NCBI RefSeq assembly: GCF_026672375.1
Contig: NZ_JAPPRA010000001.1
Location: forward strand, 1,240,001-1,304,000
DNA length: 64,000 nucleotides
Direction: 5' to 3'
Origin: Caulobacter sp. SL161
GTDB lineage: Bacteria > Pseudomonadota > Alphaproteobacteria > Caulobacterales > Caulobacteraceae
Numbering within the stretch: position 1 is the stretch's first letter; each line of letters begins with the position of its first letter. A program made the position numbers and the translations under genes. The notes below the pieces were generated by a model. That model ran no database searches. It saw only the letters and a list, made by a program, of their open reading frames with translations, and was not told where the DNA came from. Of the stretch, positions 57,395 through 64,000 are shown one piece after another.

Positions 57395-59029
57395 CTACTT
57401 CTCGAACACCACCTTGCCGTTCACCACCGTCAGGACCGGATCGACGGTCAGGATCTCCTGGGGCGGGATGGTCATCAGGTCCTTGCTGAAGGCCGTCACG
57501 TCAGCCTTCTTGCCGACTTCCAGCGTACCGAGCTCCTTTTCGCGGAACACCGCGTAGGCGGGCGCCAGGGTCAGCATCTTCAGGGCCTGGGCCCGGCTGA
57601 CGGCCTGGTCGAGATGCCAGTCGGCGTTGGCGAAGCCGTCCAGGCTGTGGCGATAGACGGCGGCGTAGAACTCGATGCGCGGGTCGCCGACCTCGACGGG
57701 CGCATCCGAGCCCGCCGCCACCACGACGCCGGCCTTCAGGAAGTCGGCCCAGCGATAGCCCTCGTGCAGGCGCGCCTTGCCCAGGCGCGCCGGGGCGAAG
57801 AAGAGGTCGCCGATCGCATGGCTGGGCTGCATTGAGGCGATGACCCCCAGCTTGGCGAAGCGCGGCACGTCGGTGTCGGCCACGATCTGGGAGTGCTCGT
57901 TGCGCCAGCGCGCGGCCTTGGCGTCGGCGCCCAGGCTCTGCTCGAACCAGTCCAGCACCAGGCGGTTGCCGCGATCGCCGATGGCGTGCATGGCGACCTG
58001 GGCCCCTGCGGCCTTGGCCCTTTTCATCAAGGCCAGACCCCGATCGGGCTGGGTCAGTTGCAGGCCCAGGGTGTCGGCGTCGCTATAGGGCTCCAGCAGG
58101 GCCGCGCCGCGCGAGCCCAGGGCGCCGTCCATATAGAGCTTGATGCCTTGCAACCGGATCAGGCCGGTGGCGTCGGTCTGCGGCCCCTTGGTCAGGACCT
58201 CCTCGGCGCCGCTGGGATCCATGTAGTTATCGATGCGGATATGGAAGGCGCCCTTGGCGGCCTCATCGCGCAGCAATGCCAGATCCTCGGCCATGACGCT
58301 CATATTGGCCATGCCCGTCCAGCCGCGCGCGGCGTAGAGCTGGCCGGCCTTGCGCAGGGCCTCGCGCTTCAGGGCCTCGTTCGGCGGCGGAATGACCGCG
58401 CGGACCAGGGCCTGGGCGTGGTCGATCAGCATGCCGTCGGGCTGGCCGTCGGGACCTTTGAGGATGTCGCCGCCGGGAGGCGAGACCGTGGCGGCCGTGA
58501 TCCCCGCCTTGGCCAGGGCGGCGCTGGAGACGACGCTGGCGTGGCCGTCCGAGCGGCCCAGCACGATGATCCGCCCCGGCGCGGCGGCGTCGAGATCCGC
58601 CTTGGTGGGGAAGCGCTTTTCGGGCCAGTGGGTCTCGATCCAGCCCCGGCCATAGATCGCGCCCTCGGGGTGGGCGGCGGCGTAGGCCTTGACCGTGGCG
58701 GCCAGCTCGGCGACCGATTTGACCTGATCCAGGTTCAGCGTCAGCTCGCGCAGGCCGATCCCTGTCAGGTGGGCATGGGCGTCGACAAAGCCCGGATAGG
58801 CCGCAGCCCCTTTCAGGTCGATGGCGCGGACATCCTTGGCGGCCTTGGCCTTGGCGGCGGCCAGCGGACCGACGAACAGGATCTTGTCGTCGCGGATCAG
58901 CACCGCCTCGGCCGTCGGCGCGGCCTCGACGCCGGTATGGATCGGCCCGCCGTGAATCAAGAGGTCGCCGGCCTGGGCCGTGGTCAAGGAGGTCGCGGCC
59001 AGCAGGGCGGCGAGAACGAAACGGCGCAC
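57395..59029 (-). CDS. secreted amidohydrolase (amidohydrolase_3 / YtcJ-like)
   Basis: 544 residues with a signal peptide (MRRFVLAALLAATSLTTAQA). Metal-ligand motif GFVDAHAHL at about 86-94; further sites MHAIGDRGNR, NEHSQIV and AAGSDAPVE fit the amidohydrolase_3 group. It probably hydrolyses small amides or esters in the periplasm; substrate unknown. It is convergent with the hybrid kinase and divergent from ogt (80 bases). Confidence 0.88.
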   Translation of the reverse strand: MRRFVLAALLAATSLTTAQAGDLLIHGGPIHTGVEAAPTAEAVLIRDDKILFVGPLAAAKAKAAKDVRAIDLKGAAAYPGFVDAHAHLTGIGLRELTLNLDQVKSVAELAATVKAYAAAHPEGAIYGRGWIETHWPEKRFPTKADLDAAAPGRIIVLGRSDGHASVVSSAALAKAGITAATVSPPGGDILKGPDGQPDGMLIDHAQALVRAVIPPPNEALKREALRKAGQLYAARGWTGMANMSVMAEDLALLRDEAAKGAFHIRIDNYMDPSGAEEVLTKGPQTDATGLIRLQGIKLYMDGALGSRGAALLEPYSDADTLGLQLTQPDRGLALMKRAKAAGAQVAMHAIGDRGNRLVLDWFEQSLGADAKAARWRNEHSQIVADTDVPRFAKLGVIASMQPSHAIGDLFFAPARLGKARLHEGYRWADFLKAGVVVAAGSDAPVEVGDPRIEFYAAVYRHSLDGFANADWHLDQAVSRAQALKMLTLAPAYAVFREKELGTLEVGKKADVTAFSKDLMTIPPQEILTVDPVLTVVNGKVVFEK

Positions 59030-59109
59030 GGGCGATCTCCGATCAGCAAGTTTCGGAAATCGTAGGGGCCGCTCCTGCCAACTCGCAACAGGCCTGCTAT
59101 TTTTTCCGC

Positions 59110-59685
59110 ATGCCGACCCAGGGTTTCGCGCTTTTTGACACCGTGATCGGCCGTTGCGGCCTCGCCTGGGGCGACCGCGGCCTGATCGGCGTGCAGCTGC
59201 CCGAGGCTACGCCCGGCGCGGCCTGGGCGCGGCTGCGCAAGCGCTTCCCCGACGCCGTCGAGACCGACCCGCCGCCGGAGATCGAGGCCGTCATCGACCG
59301 CATTCGCGACCTCCTGGCCGGCGGCCGCGACGACCTGGCCGACATCGTCCTGGACGTGGAGGGCCAGAGCGCCTTCAACCTGCGGGTCTACGCGATCGCC
59401 CGGGCCATCACCCCTGGCGAGACCTCGACCTATGGCGAGGTGGCCCGCGCCATGAGCGAACCCGGCGCCGCGCGCGCCGTCGGCAAGGCCCTGGGCGAGA
59501 ACCCCTGGCCGATCGTCGTGCCCTGCCACCGGGTGCTGGGCTCGTCGGGGAGCCTGGGCGGCTTCTCGGGTTCTGGCGGGGCCGAGACCAAGGCCCGGCT
59601 GCTGACCCTCGAGAAGGCGAAGACCAGCGCCGCGCCGACGCTGTTTGACCTGGAGTTCTCGGTCGCGCCGCCGAGGGGCGGGTAG
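59110..59685 (+). CDS. ogt: methylated-DNA-protein-cysteine methyltransferase (Ogt/AGT)
   Basis: 191 residues. The active-site motif PWPIVVPCHRVLG with the acceptor cysteine, and the following GGFSGSGGAETKARLL stretch, are diagnostic. The recognition helix ISP GETSTYGEVARAM precedes it. It removes O6-alkyl groups from guanine in a suicide reaction. Confidence 0.93.
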   Translation: MPTQGFALFDTVIGRCGLAWGDRGLIGVQLPEATPGAAWARLRKRFPDAVETDPPPEIEAVIDRIRDLLAGGRDDLADIVLDVEGQSAFNLRVYAIARAITPGETSTYGEVARAMSEPGAARAVGKALGENPWPIVVPCHRVLGSSGSLGGFSGSGGAETKARLLTLEKAKTSAAPTLFDLEFSVAPPRGG

Positions 59686-59733
59686 GGGGCGGCTTCGAGC
59701 CGTTGCGGACCGACGCCAACAGCCCAACAAGGT

Positions 59734-59754
59734 CCCTCTCTCGAAGAGAGAGGG
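59734..59754. terminator. hairpin after ogt
   Basis: A perfect 9-bp stem CCCTCTCTC with GAGAGAGGG and a 3-base loop, 48 bases after the ogt stop. No T-run follows. The rest of the 254-base gap up to the DUF3617 gene shows no gene; it is AT-richer near 59870-59915. Confidence 0.6.
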
Positions 59755-59939
59755 ATTCGTGAACGGCGCCGATCCTTTTGGAAACCGCTGACGGCGGCTT
59801 AACGCGCGCTAACGCTTCGCCGAACAGGGGCGAAACGAATCAGGACCGAATCAGCGACGTTCGCCGATTCAGTGTTTGTTCCCTACTATCTATTGTAGCT
59901 TAAACCCGATTAACCACAAATCGCTTTCACGCCTTCCGG

Positions 59940-60437
59940 CTATTTGGCCGCAGTCTGGTCGGGCGGGCAGTCGGCTGACAGGCGCTTGGCGGTCATGGTT
60001 CCGGCCAGCGGCAGGCCGTTGATCGTCTTCAGCTGGATGTTCAGCTTGAAGCGCTCGGGCGTGTAGCTGCCCTCGGCGGTCACCGGCGCGACGCGGTCCT
60101 TCTTGTCGGTCCACGCGCCCTTGAGCCGGATCTTGCCGTTCTGGACCACATTGGTGGTGTAGTCGCAGCGGTACTTGCGGGTGCAGATGCCGCGCGAGAA
60201 CTGCTCGACATCGGCGGGCTTCAGGCAGCGGGTCTCGCTGCCGGCCGGGATTGGACCGATCCGGTAGTCATATTCCCAGTGGCCCGGGAGAATCGTCGTC
60301 TTGCTGGTTGCGGGGGGCGCAACCGGGGTCGCGACGCGACTCGCCGCGCTGGCCATCGGCGGGGCCAGGCTGAATCCGGCCGTGGCGACGCCGACGGCGA
60401 GGGTCAGGGCGCAGGCGGCGAGGGTGGTCGAACGCAT
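59940..60437 (-). CDS. secreted DUF3617-family protein
   Basis: 165 residues with a signal peptide ending near residue 32. The DUF3617 pattern is present: PGHWEYDYRIG (the conserved PG.WE start), then cysteines in TRCLKPADVEQF and GICTRKYRCDYT, then GSYTPERFKLNI and an end ADCPP. A periplasmic protein of unknown role. It is divergent from rpmB. Confidence 0.85.
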   Translation of the reverse strand: MRSTTLAACALTLAVGVATAGFSLAPPMASAASRVATPVAPPATSKTTILPGHWEYDYRIGPIPAGSETRCLKPADVEQFSRGICTRKYRCDYTTNVVQNGKIRLKGAWTDKKDRVAPVTAEGSYTPERFKLNIQLKTINGLPLAGTMTAKRLSADCPPDQTAAK

Positions 60438-60702
60438 GGGGCGGGTCTCCTTCAGGCGACTTCTATATAGGGCGCCAGATGAACCGTGCTTGAAGGCGGC
60501 GCGGGTGGGGCGGGTTGCTTTGCGGCCGCGAAGTCAGCGCGCGCGCTCAAACCCAGACCAGCCTTGACTCAAGGGCGGGCCTTCGCCTATATCGCCCGCT
60601 CTCGCGCGGCCGGCTCGTTCGGTTCGCGTGTCCGAATTCATATCTTAGCGGGCCAGGCTCTTCTCAAGAGGGCGGGGCTTCGCCCAAGCCAAGGTAACCA
60701 CC

Positions 60703-61002
60703 ATGTCGCGCCGTTGCGAACTTACCGGTATCGGTCCGATGGTCGGCCACAATGTGAGCCACTCGAACATCAAGACCAAGCGCCGCTTCCTGCCGGCCCT
60801 GTCGCCCGCCACGCTCCAGTCGGAGTCGCTGGGCCAGAGCTTCAAGCTGCGCATCAGCAACGCGGCTCTGCGCACGCTCGACTTCAAGGGCGGCCTGGAC
60901 ACCTTCCTGCTGGGCGCCAAGGACGAGCAGCTGTCGCCGCGCGCCCTGAAGATCAAGGCCCAGGTGAAGGCCAAGGCCAAGGCCGCCGCTCAGGCCGCCT
61001 AA
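60703..61002 (+). CDS. rpmB: 50S ribosomal protein L28
   Basis: 99 residues. The beginning [21 protein letters not shown] and the TKRRFLPAL run are typical of L28 in alphaproteobacteria; the C-terminal lysine/alanine-rich tail is longer than in E. coli. A 265-base upstream gap holds the promoter and a strong terminator follows. Confidence 0.97.
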   Translation: MSRRCELTGIGPMVGHNVSHSNIKTKRRFLPALSPATLQSESLGQSFKLRISNAALRTLDFKGGLDTFLLGAKDEQLSPRALKIKAQVKAKAKAAAQAA

Positions 61003-61037
61003 GGCTTCCAGACCTTCAAGGCTGACGACTTTGAAAG

Positions 61038-61066
61038 CCCGTCGGGAGTGATCCCGGCGGGTTTTT
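61038..61066 (+). terminator. rho-independent terminator of rpmB
   Basis: A 10-bp stem (61038-61047 with 61052-61061, one G-T pair), loop GTGA, and a TTTTT tail at 61062-61066, 36 bases after the stop. Confidence 0.92.
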
Positions 61067-61162
61067 CGTCGTGGGTCGTTACAGCGGTTCGTCACGTGAA
61101 AGCGGACGCGGCCAACTTCACAGAAGGGGGACGGGGCGGACCTCAGATCCAATCCAGAACTC

Positions 61163-61276
61163 CGTCATCCCGCGCTTTATGCGCGGGACCCATCTGTCCG
61201 CCGCAAGTGCGGAGCAGGTCTAGACTCTCACGTGGAAGCTGAACCATGGGTCCCGCGCATAAAGCGCGGGATGACG
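61163..61276. repeat. dispersed palindromic repeat, copy C
   Basis: Outer arms CGTCATCCCGCGC and GCGCGGGATGACG. The middle contains CTCTCACGTGGAAGCTGAACC, the inverse of the phrase seen in copies A and B, so the copy is inverted relative to them. Confidence 0.9.
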
Positions 61277-61302
61277 ACGGAATGTAGTTCCGCAATGGGG
61301 GG

Positions 61303-61473
61303 CTATCGGGCGGGAGAGGTCGAAGCGACGGGCACTTGGCCAATCCCCTTAACCCCAATCGTCACGTCCTGACCGTTGGCGGATTGCCATAGCACGACCG
61401 CTAAAACGGCTATGACGAAAGCCAAGCCAATTATAGCCGTCCAATTGCGGGAGCCGTCGTTTGGCTGAAGCAT
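61303..61473 (-). CDS. 56-residue single-pass membrane peptide (candidate)
   Basis: An ATG-to-TAG frame of 57 codons. The product starts MLQPNDGSRN, has one strong hydrophobic helix (WTAIIGLAFVIAVLAVVLW, residues 11-29) and a polar C-terminal tail. The topology is that of a small inner-membrane protein. The ribosome site is weak (AGGGC). It sits between repeat C and the TonB receptor. No family recognised; the clear helix and normal codon use argue for a gene, but proof is lacking. Confidence 0.5.
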   Translation of the reverse strand: MLQPNDGSRNWTAIIGLAFVIAVLAVVLWQSANGQDVTIGVKGIGQVPVASTSPAR

Positions 61474-61631
61474 TGTAACGCCCTGGGCATTGCTCGCGAA
61501 AGAGAAGCCTCACTAGCATATTCACCTGAAGGTTGCTTCAAAACCGGATTGTGCGAACGGCCGTCCGGGGTCGGGACCCGTCGCCGGCGTCCCTCCACAA
61601 GCCCGACCTTCCTGGCCTCCGCCCCCCGCCC

Positions 61632-63557
61632 TCAGAAGTCCATGGTCAGGAACAGCGCCGCCGCGCGGGGGGCGTTGACGTCGTAGGTGGCGCTGCTGAC
61701 CACGCGCCAGTCGAAGACATTGGTCAGGTTGGTCACCTGCAGGCGCAGCAGGGCGGGCGTCTTGCCCATGTCGAAGCGGTAGCGGAAGCCCGCGTCCCAG
61801 ATCGTCGCGGCCGGGGTCGAGACGCGGTTCAGCTGGTCGGCGGTGCGGCGGCCGTGGTGATTGGCGGCGAAGGTCAGGGCCAGGCCCTCGACCGGCATGG
61901 CCCATGTGCCGCTGAGGGTCAGGGTGGCGGCCGTCTGGCCCACCGGCTTGGGGCCAAGGCGGCCTTGCGCGACCGGCTCGCCGGTGACCCGGGGCCGCAT
62001 CAGGACCGCGCCGGCCACGAGGTTCAGGCCCTCGATCGGCGCGCCGGTCAGGCTGACCTCCAGGCCCCGGTGGCGCACCACGCCCATCTCGCGGAACACA
62101 TTGACCTCGTCCGGCGCGAAATAGGGTTTGCGGACGTCGAAGGCGCCGGCGACCAGGCGAAGGTCGCCCGGCAGGACCCAGCGCACGCCCGCGTCCCACT
62201 GGTCGGTCATGATGGCCGGCAGGGCCTGGGTGCGGTTGGCGGCGCTGTCGGGCGCGACGCCGCTTTCCTCCAGCCCGCGCGTGACGCTTCCATAGAGGGC
62301 TAGCCGCCGCGTCAGGGTCCAGGAGGCGGCGGCGTTATAGAGCCAGGCGCTGTCATGGGTGAGGGCGGGCGCGACGCCGGGGCGACGGACGGTCTTGTCA
62401 TAATCGGTGCGCTGCAGGCCCAGCATCAGCGAGCCGCGACCGCGCCAGCGCAGGTCATAGGCCGCGCCGCCGGTCCACTGCTTGACCTTTTCGGCGGTGC
62501 GGGGGCCCAGCACGAAGGCCGGCGGCGGGGTGTTGATCGGATCCTCCAGGCGCACGGTCCCGTAGGTGTAGGCGCCGCCGCCGCCATAGAGGCTGTCGCG
62601 CACCCGGCCGCGCACCGAGGCGTGCAGCCCGTGCGAGAACTCGCCGCTGATGAGGATGCGGCTGATCCGGGCCTCGCCGCTGGTGGAGACGATGCTCTGC
62701 TGCGGATCGCGGCTGATCCGGCGGGTCGCCAGGCCGTCGGCGGTGATTCCGGTCAGGACGTGGGCGTAGTTCTCGCGCGTGTCCTGCTCCGAGCGGAACA
62801 GGCCCAGCGACAGGCCAAGCCTGGCGGGCAGCGGCGCGTGGACGATGAGGCCGCTGTTGGTGGCGACATTGCGGTTGTCGGCCCAGCTGGGGCCGACATA
62901 GCGGCGACGGGCGACCTCTTGCGGCAGCACGCCGGGCGCGGCCACGTAGATCGGCGCCATCTCGCGGTTCCAGGTGTCGACGCGGCTCCAGAACGGTAGG
63001 ACCTGGACGCCGGGGGTCGGACGCCAGCGCGCGCCCAGGGTGTAGGACGCATAGACCGCGTCCGCGCCGCTGCCGTACTCATCGTCGAAGCCGGCCACGC
63101 CGCCGAACAGGCTGAGCGTGTTCGAGACCGGCAGCTGACCGTCCAGCTCGATGCGGCCGCCGTTCAAGGCGCCATAGCCCGCCAGCACGCTCAGCACCGG
63201 CTGGTCGCCCGACGGGCGGATGCGGAAGTCGACCACGCCGGTCGGGGCGGGGAACAGGTAGTTCTGCGCCGCCAGACCCACGCGCACGACATTGCCGGCC
63301 ACCAGGCGGTCGGTGAAGCTGGCCGGCCGGTCGACATACAGGCCTTCCAGCCGGATGTTGCCGGCGGTGATCGGCGAGAAGCCCCGCACCTCGCTGGCGC
63401 TGTAGAGGCCCACCCGCTCATTGCCGATGCTGGCGCCGAAGGCGTCCTCGGCCCCGGCGACGGCGTTGTCGCCCACGCGCTGGGCCAGCGCCGCGCCCGG
63501 AACGGCGAATACGGAGGCCAGGAGAATCGCCGTCAGGCGGCGGGAGGGGAAACGCAT
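61632..63557 (-). CDS. TonB-dependent outer-membrane receptor
   Basis: 641 residues with a signal peptide (MRFPSRRLTAILLASVFAVPGAALA). The plug region includes ITAGNIRLEGLYVDRPASFTDRLVAGNVVRVG, and alternating beta strands run to a C-terminal phenylalanine (ALFLTMDF). Shorter than most receptors of this class. No TonB box can be fixed. It is the only receptor in the window and stands alone, so the ligand cannot be guessed. Confidence 0.85.
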   Translation of the reverse strand: MRFPSRRLTAILLASVFAVPGAALAQRVGDNAVAGAEDAFGASIGNERVGLYSASEVRGFSPITAGNIRLEGLYVDRPASFTDRLVAGNVVRVGLAAQNYLFPAPTGVVDFRIRPSGDQPVLSVLAGYGALNGGRIELDGQLPVSNTLSLFGGVAGFDDEYGSGADAVYASYTLGARWRPTPGVQVLPFWSRVDTWNREMAPIYVAAPGVLPQEVARRRYVGPSWADNRNVATNSGLIVHAPLPARLGLSLGLFRSEQDTRENYAHVLTGITADGLATRRISRDPQQSIVSTSGEARISRILISGEFSHGLHASVRGRVRDSLYGGGGAYTYGTVRLEDPINTPPPAFVLGPRTAEKVKQWTGGAAYDLRWRGRGSLMLGLQRTDYDKTVRRPGVAPALTHDSAWLYNAAASWTLTRRLALYGSVTRGLEESGVAPDSAANRTQALPAIMTDQWDAGVRWVLPGDLRLVAGAFDVRKPYFAPDEVNVFREMGVVRHRGLEVSLTGAPIEGLNLVAGAVLMRPRVTGEPVAQGRLGPKPVGQTAATLTLSGTWAMPVEGLALTFAANHHGRRTADQLNRVSTPAATIWDAGFRYRFDMGKTPALLRLQVTNLTNVFDWRVVSSATYDVNAPRAAALFLTMDF

Positions 63558-63713
63558 GTCGAACGCACTCGCAAGGGCCAGGGCGAGCGGTTCCCGCGCG
63601 GGTCTGGCGCGTGATCCTGAGGGCTCCCCCTGTTATTCTGTAACAGGGGCAATGGGGCAAATACGCGGGTTTGGCAAGCGTGACGCGCGTCGCCCGCCGG
63701 GTCCGGACAAAGC

Positions 63714-63747
63714 AAAACCCGCCGCGACCTCTGCCGCGGCGGGTTTT
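63714..63747. terminator. bidirectional-looking terminator
   Basis: AAAACCCGCCGCG (63714-63726) pairs with CGCGGCGGGTTTT (63735-63747), loop of 8. T-runs on both strands; it ends the partial gene at the right edge and could also serve plus-strand reading. Confidence 0.9.
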
Positions 63748-63773
63748 GAAAGCTTGGTACTTGAAGGTTTCGC

Positions 63774-64000
63774 TTAGCGCGAAACGACAGCCGGGTTGGC
63801 CGTGTTGTAGGCGGTCAGGGCCGGGCTGTTGAGCTTGGTGACGGCGTCGTTGACCGAGGCGCGGATGCAGGCCGGGTACAGGTAGCCGGCGAGGGCTTCG
63901 CCACGGACGTCCTTCCAGCAGACGGTCGAGGCCGCCTTGACGATGTCGGCGCGGACTTCGGCGGCCGGGCGACCGGCGACCTTGACGCGGACTTCTTGAG
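63774..64000 (-). CDS. UrcA-like periplasmic protein (partial, right edge)
   Basis: The C-terminal 74 residues are seen, with the N-terminus beyond the window. The piece QEVRVKVAGRPAAEVRADIVKAA, two cysteines (STVCWKD and YPACIRA) that could form a disulfide, then VNDAVTKLNSPALTAYN and the end VVSR resemble UrcA-family proteins of sphingomonads and caulobacters. The TAA is followed by the strong terminator. Confidence 0.6.
   Translation of the reverse strand, partial: QEVRVKVAGRPAAEVRADIVKAASTVCWKDVRGEALAGYLYPACIRASVNDAVTKLNSPALTAYNTANPAVVSR

Overview
The window looks like a chromosome segment of a Caulobacter-type alphaproteobacterium. The support is high GC with strong GC3 bias, the cdnL/carD, fdxA, S4-protein and SUV3-like helicase neighbourhood, an ECF sigma/ChrR/FeS-photolyase operon, HWE and hybrid histidine kinases, a TonB-dependent receptor, and about 115-bp intergenic palindromic repeats of a kind common in Caulobacter. 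No species name can be proven from the sequence alone.

Region 1 (about 1-23000) is an accessory island with a visibly lower and more mixed codon GC. It is a two-operon system built around 7-deazaguanine modification of DNA (Dpd type). A minus-strand operon runs from 22179 to 9123 in this order: YaaA/DUF6884-like protein (candidate DpdC), DGQHR protein (DpdB-like 2), DNA transglycosylase (DpdA), second DGQHR protein (DpdB-like 1), QueD, QueC, RecQ-like helicase (DpdF-like), DpdG-like, ATPase (DpdH-like), and a small helical protein. Most of these genes overlap by ATGA or GTGA. A plus-strand operon (491-9126) converges on it, with stop codons overlapping. It encodes a Fe-S RecB-type nuclease and a 2113-residue protein that joins an SF1 Upf1/Dna2-like helicase to an SF2 helicase with a DUF1998-like cysteine end. 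No DNA methyltransferase and no phospholipase-D nuclease is seen. My reading is that preQ0 made by QueD/QueC (with FolE and QueE from elsewhere) is put into DNA by DpdA/B and converted by DpdC, while the helicases, ATPase and nuclease attack unmodified DNA. The family is known, but this composition (two DpdBs, a Dna2-like nuclease, a fused double helicase) looks like an undescribed variant. The island ends next to the 3' end of tRNA-Arg(CCT), a typical integration site.

Region 2 (23-39 kb): DctA, an HWE kinase with a single-domain response regulator, a five-gene surface-polysaccharide operon (Wzm/Wzt exporter plus three glycosyltransferase-type proteins), a DUF2306-like membrane protein, an AraC regulator, a vapBC pair coupled to an HI0933-type flavoprotein, rplK-rplA, and small membrane or hypothetical genes. 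A long imperfect inverted repeat lies at 39285-39425.

Region 3 (39.6-64 kb): a divergent HxlR / SDR-isomerase unit, the ecf-chrR-photolyase operon, a DUF5690 MFS protein, two hybrid histidine kinases, cdnL, fdxA, a GGDEF-EAL protein, S4 protein plus SUV3-like helicase, an amidohydrolase, Ogt, DUF3617 protein, rpmB, a 56-residue membrane peptide, a TonB receptor and a partial UrcA-like gene at the right edge. All identifications come from reading motifs; no database search was run.
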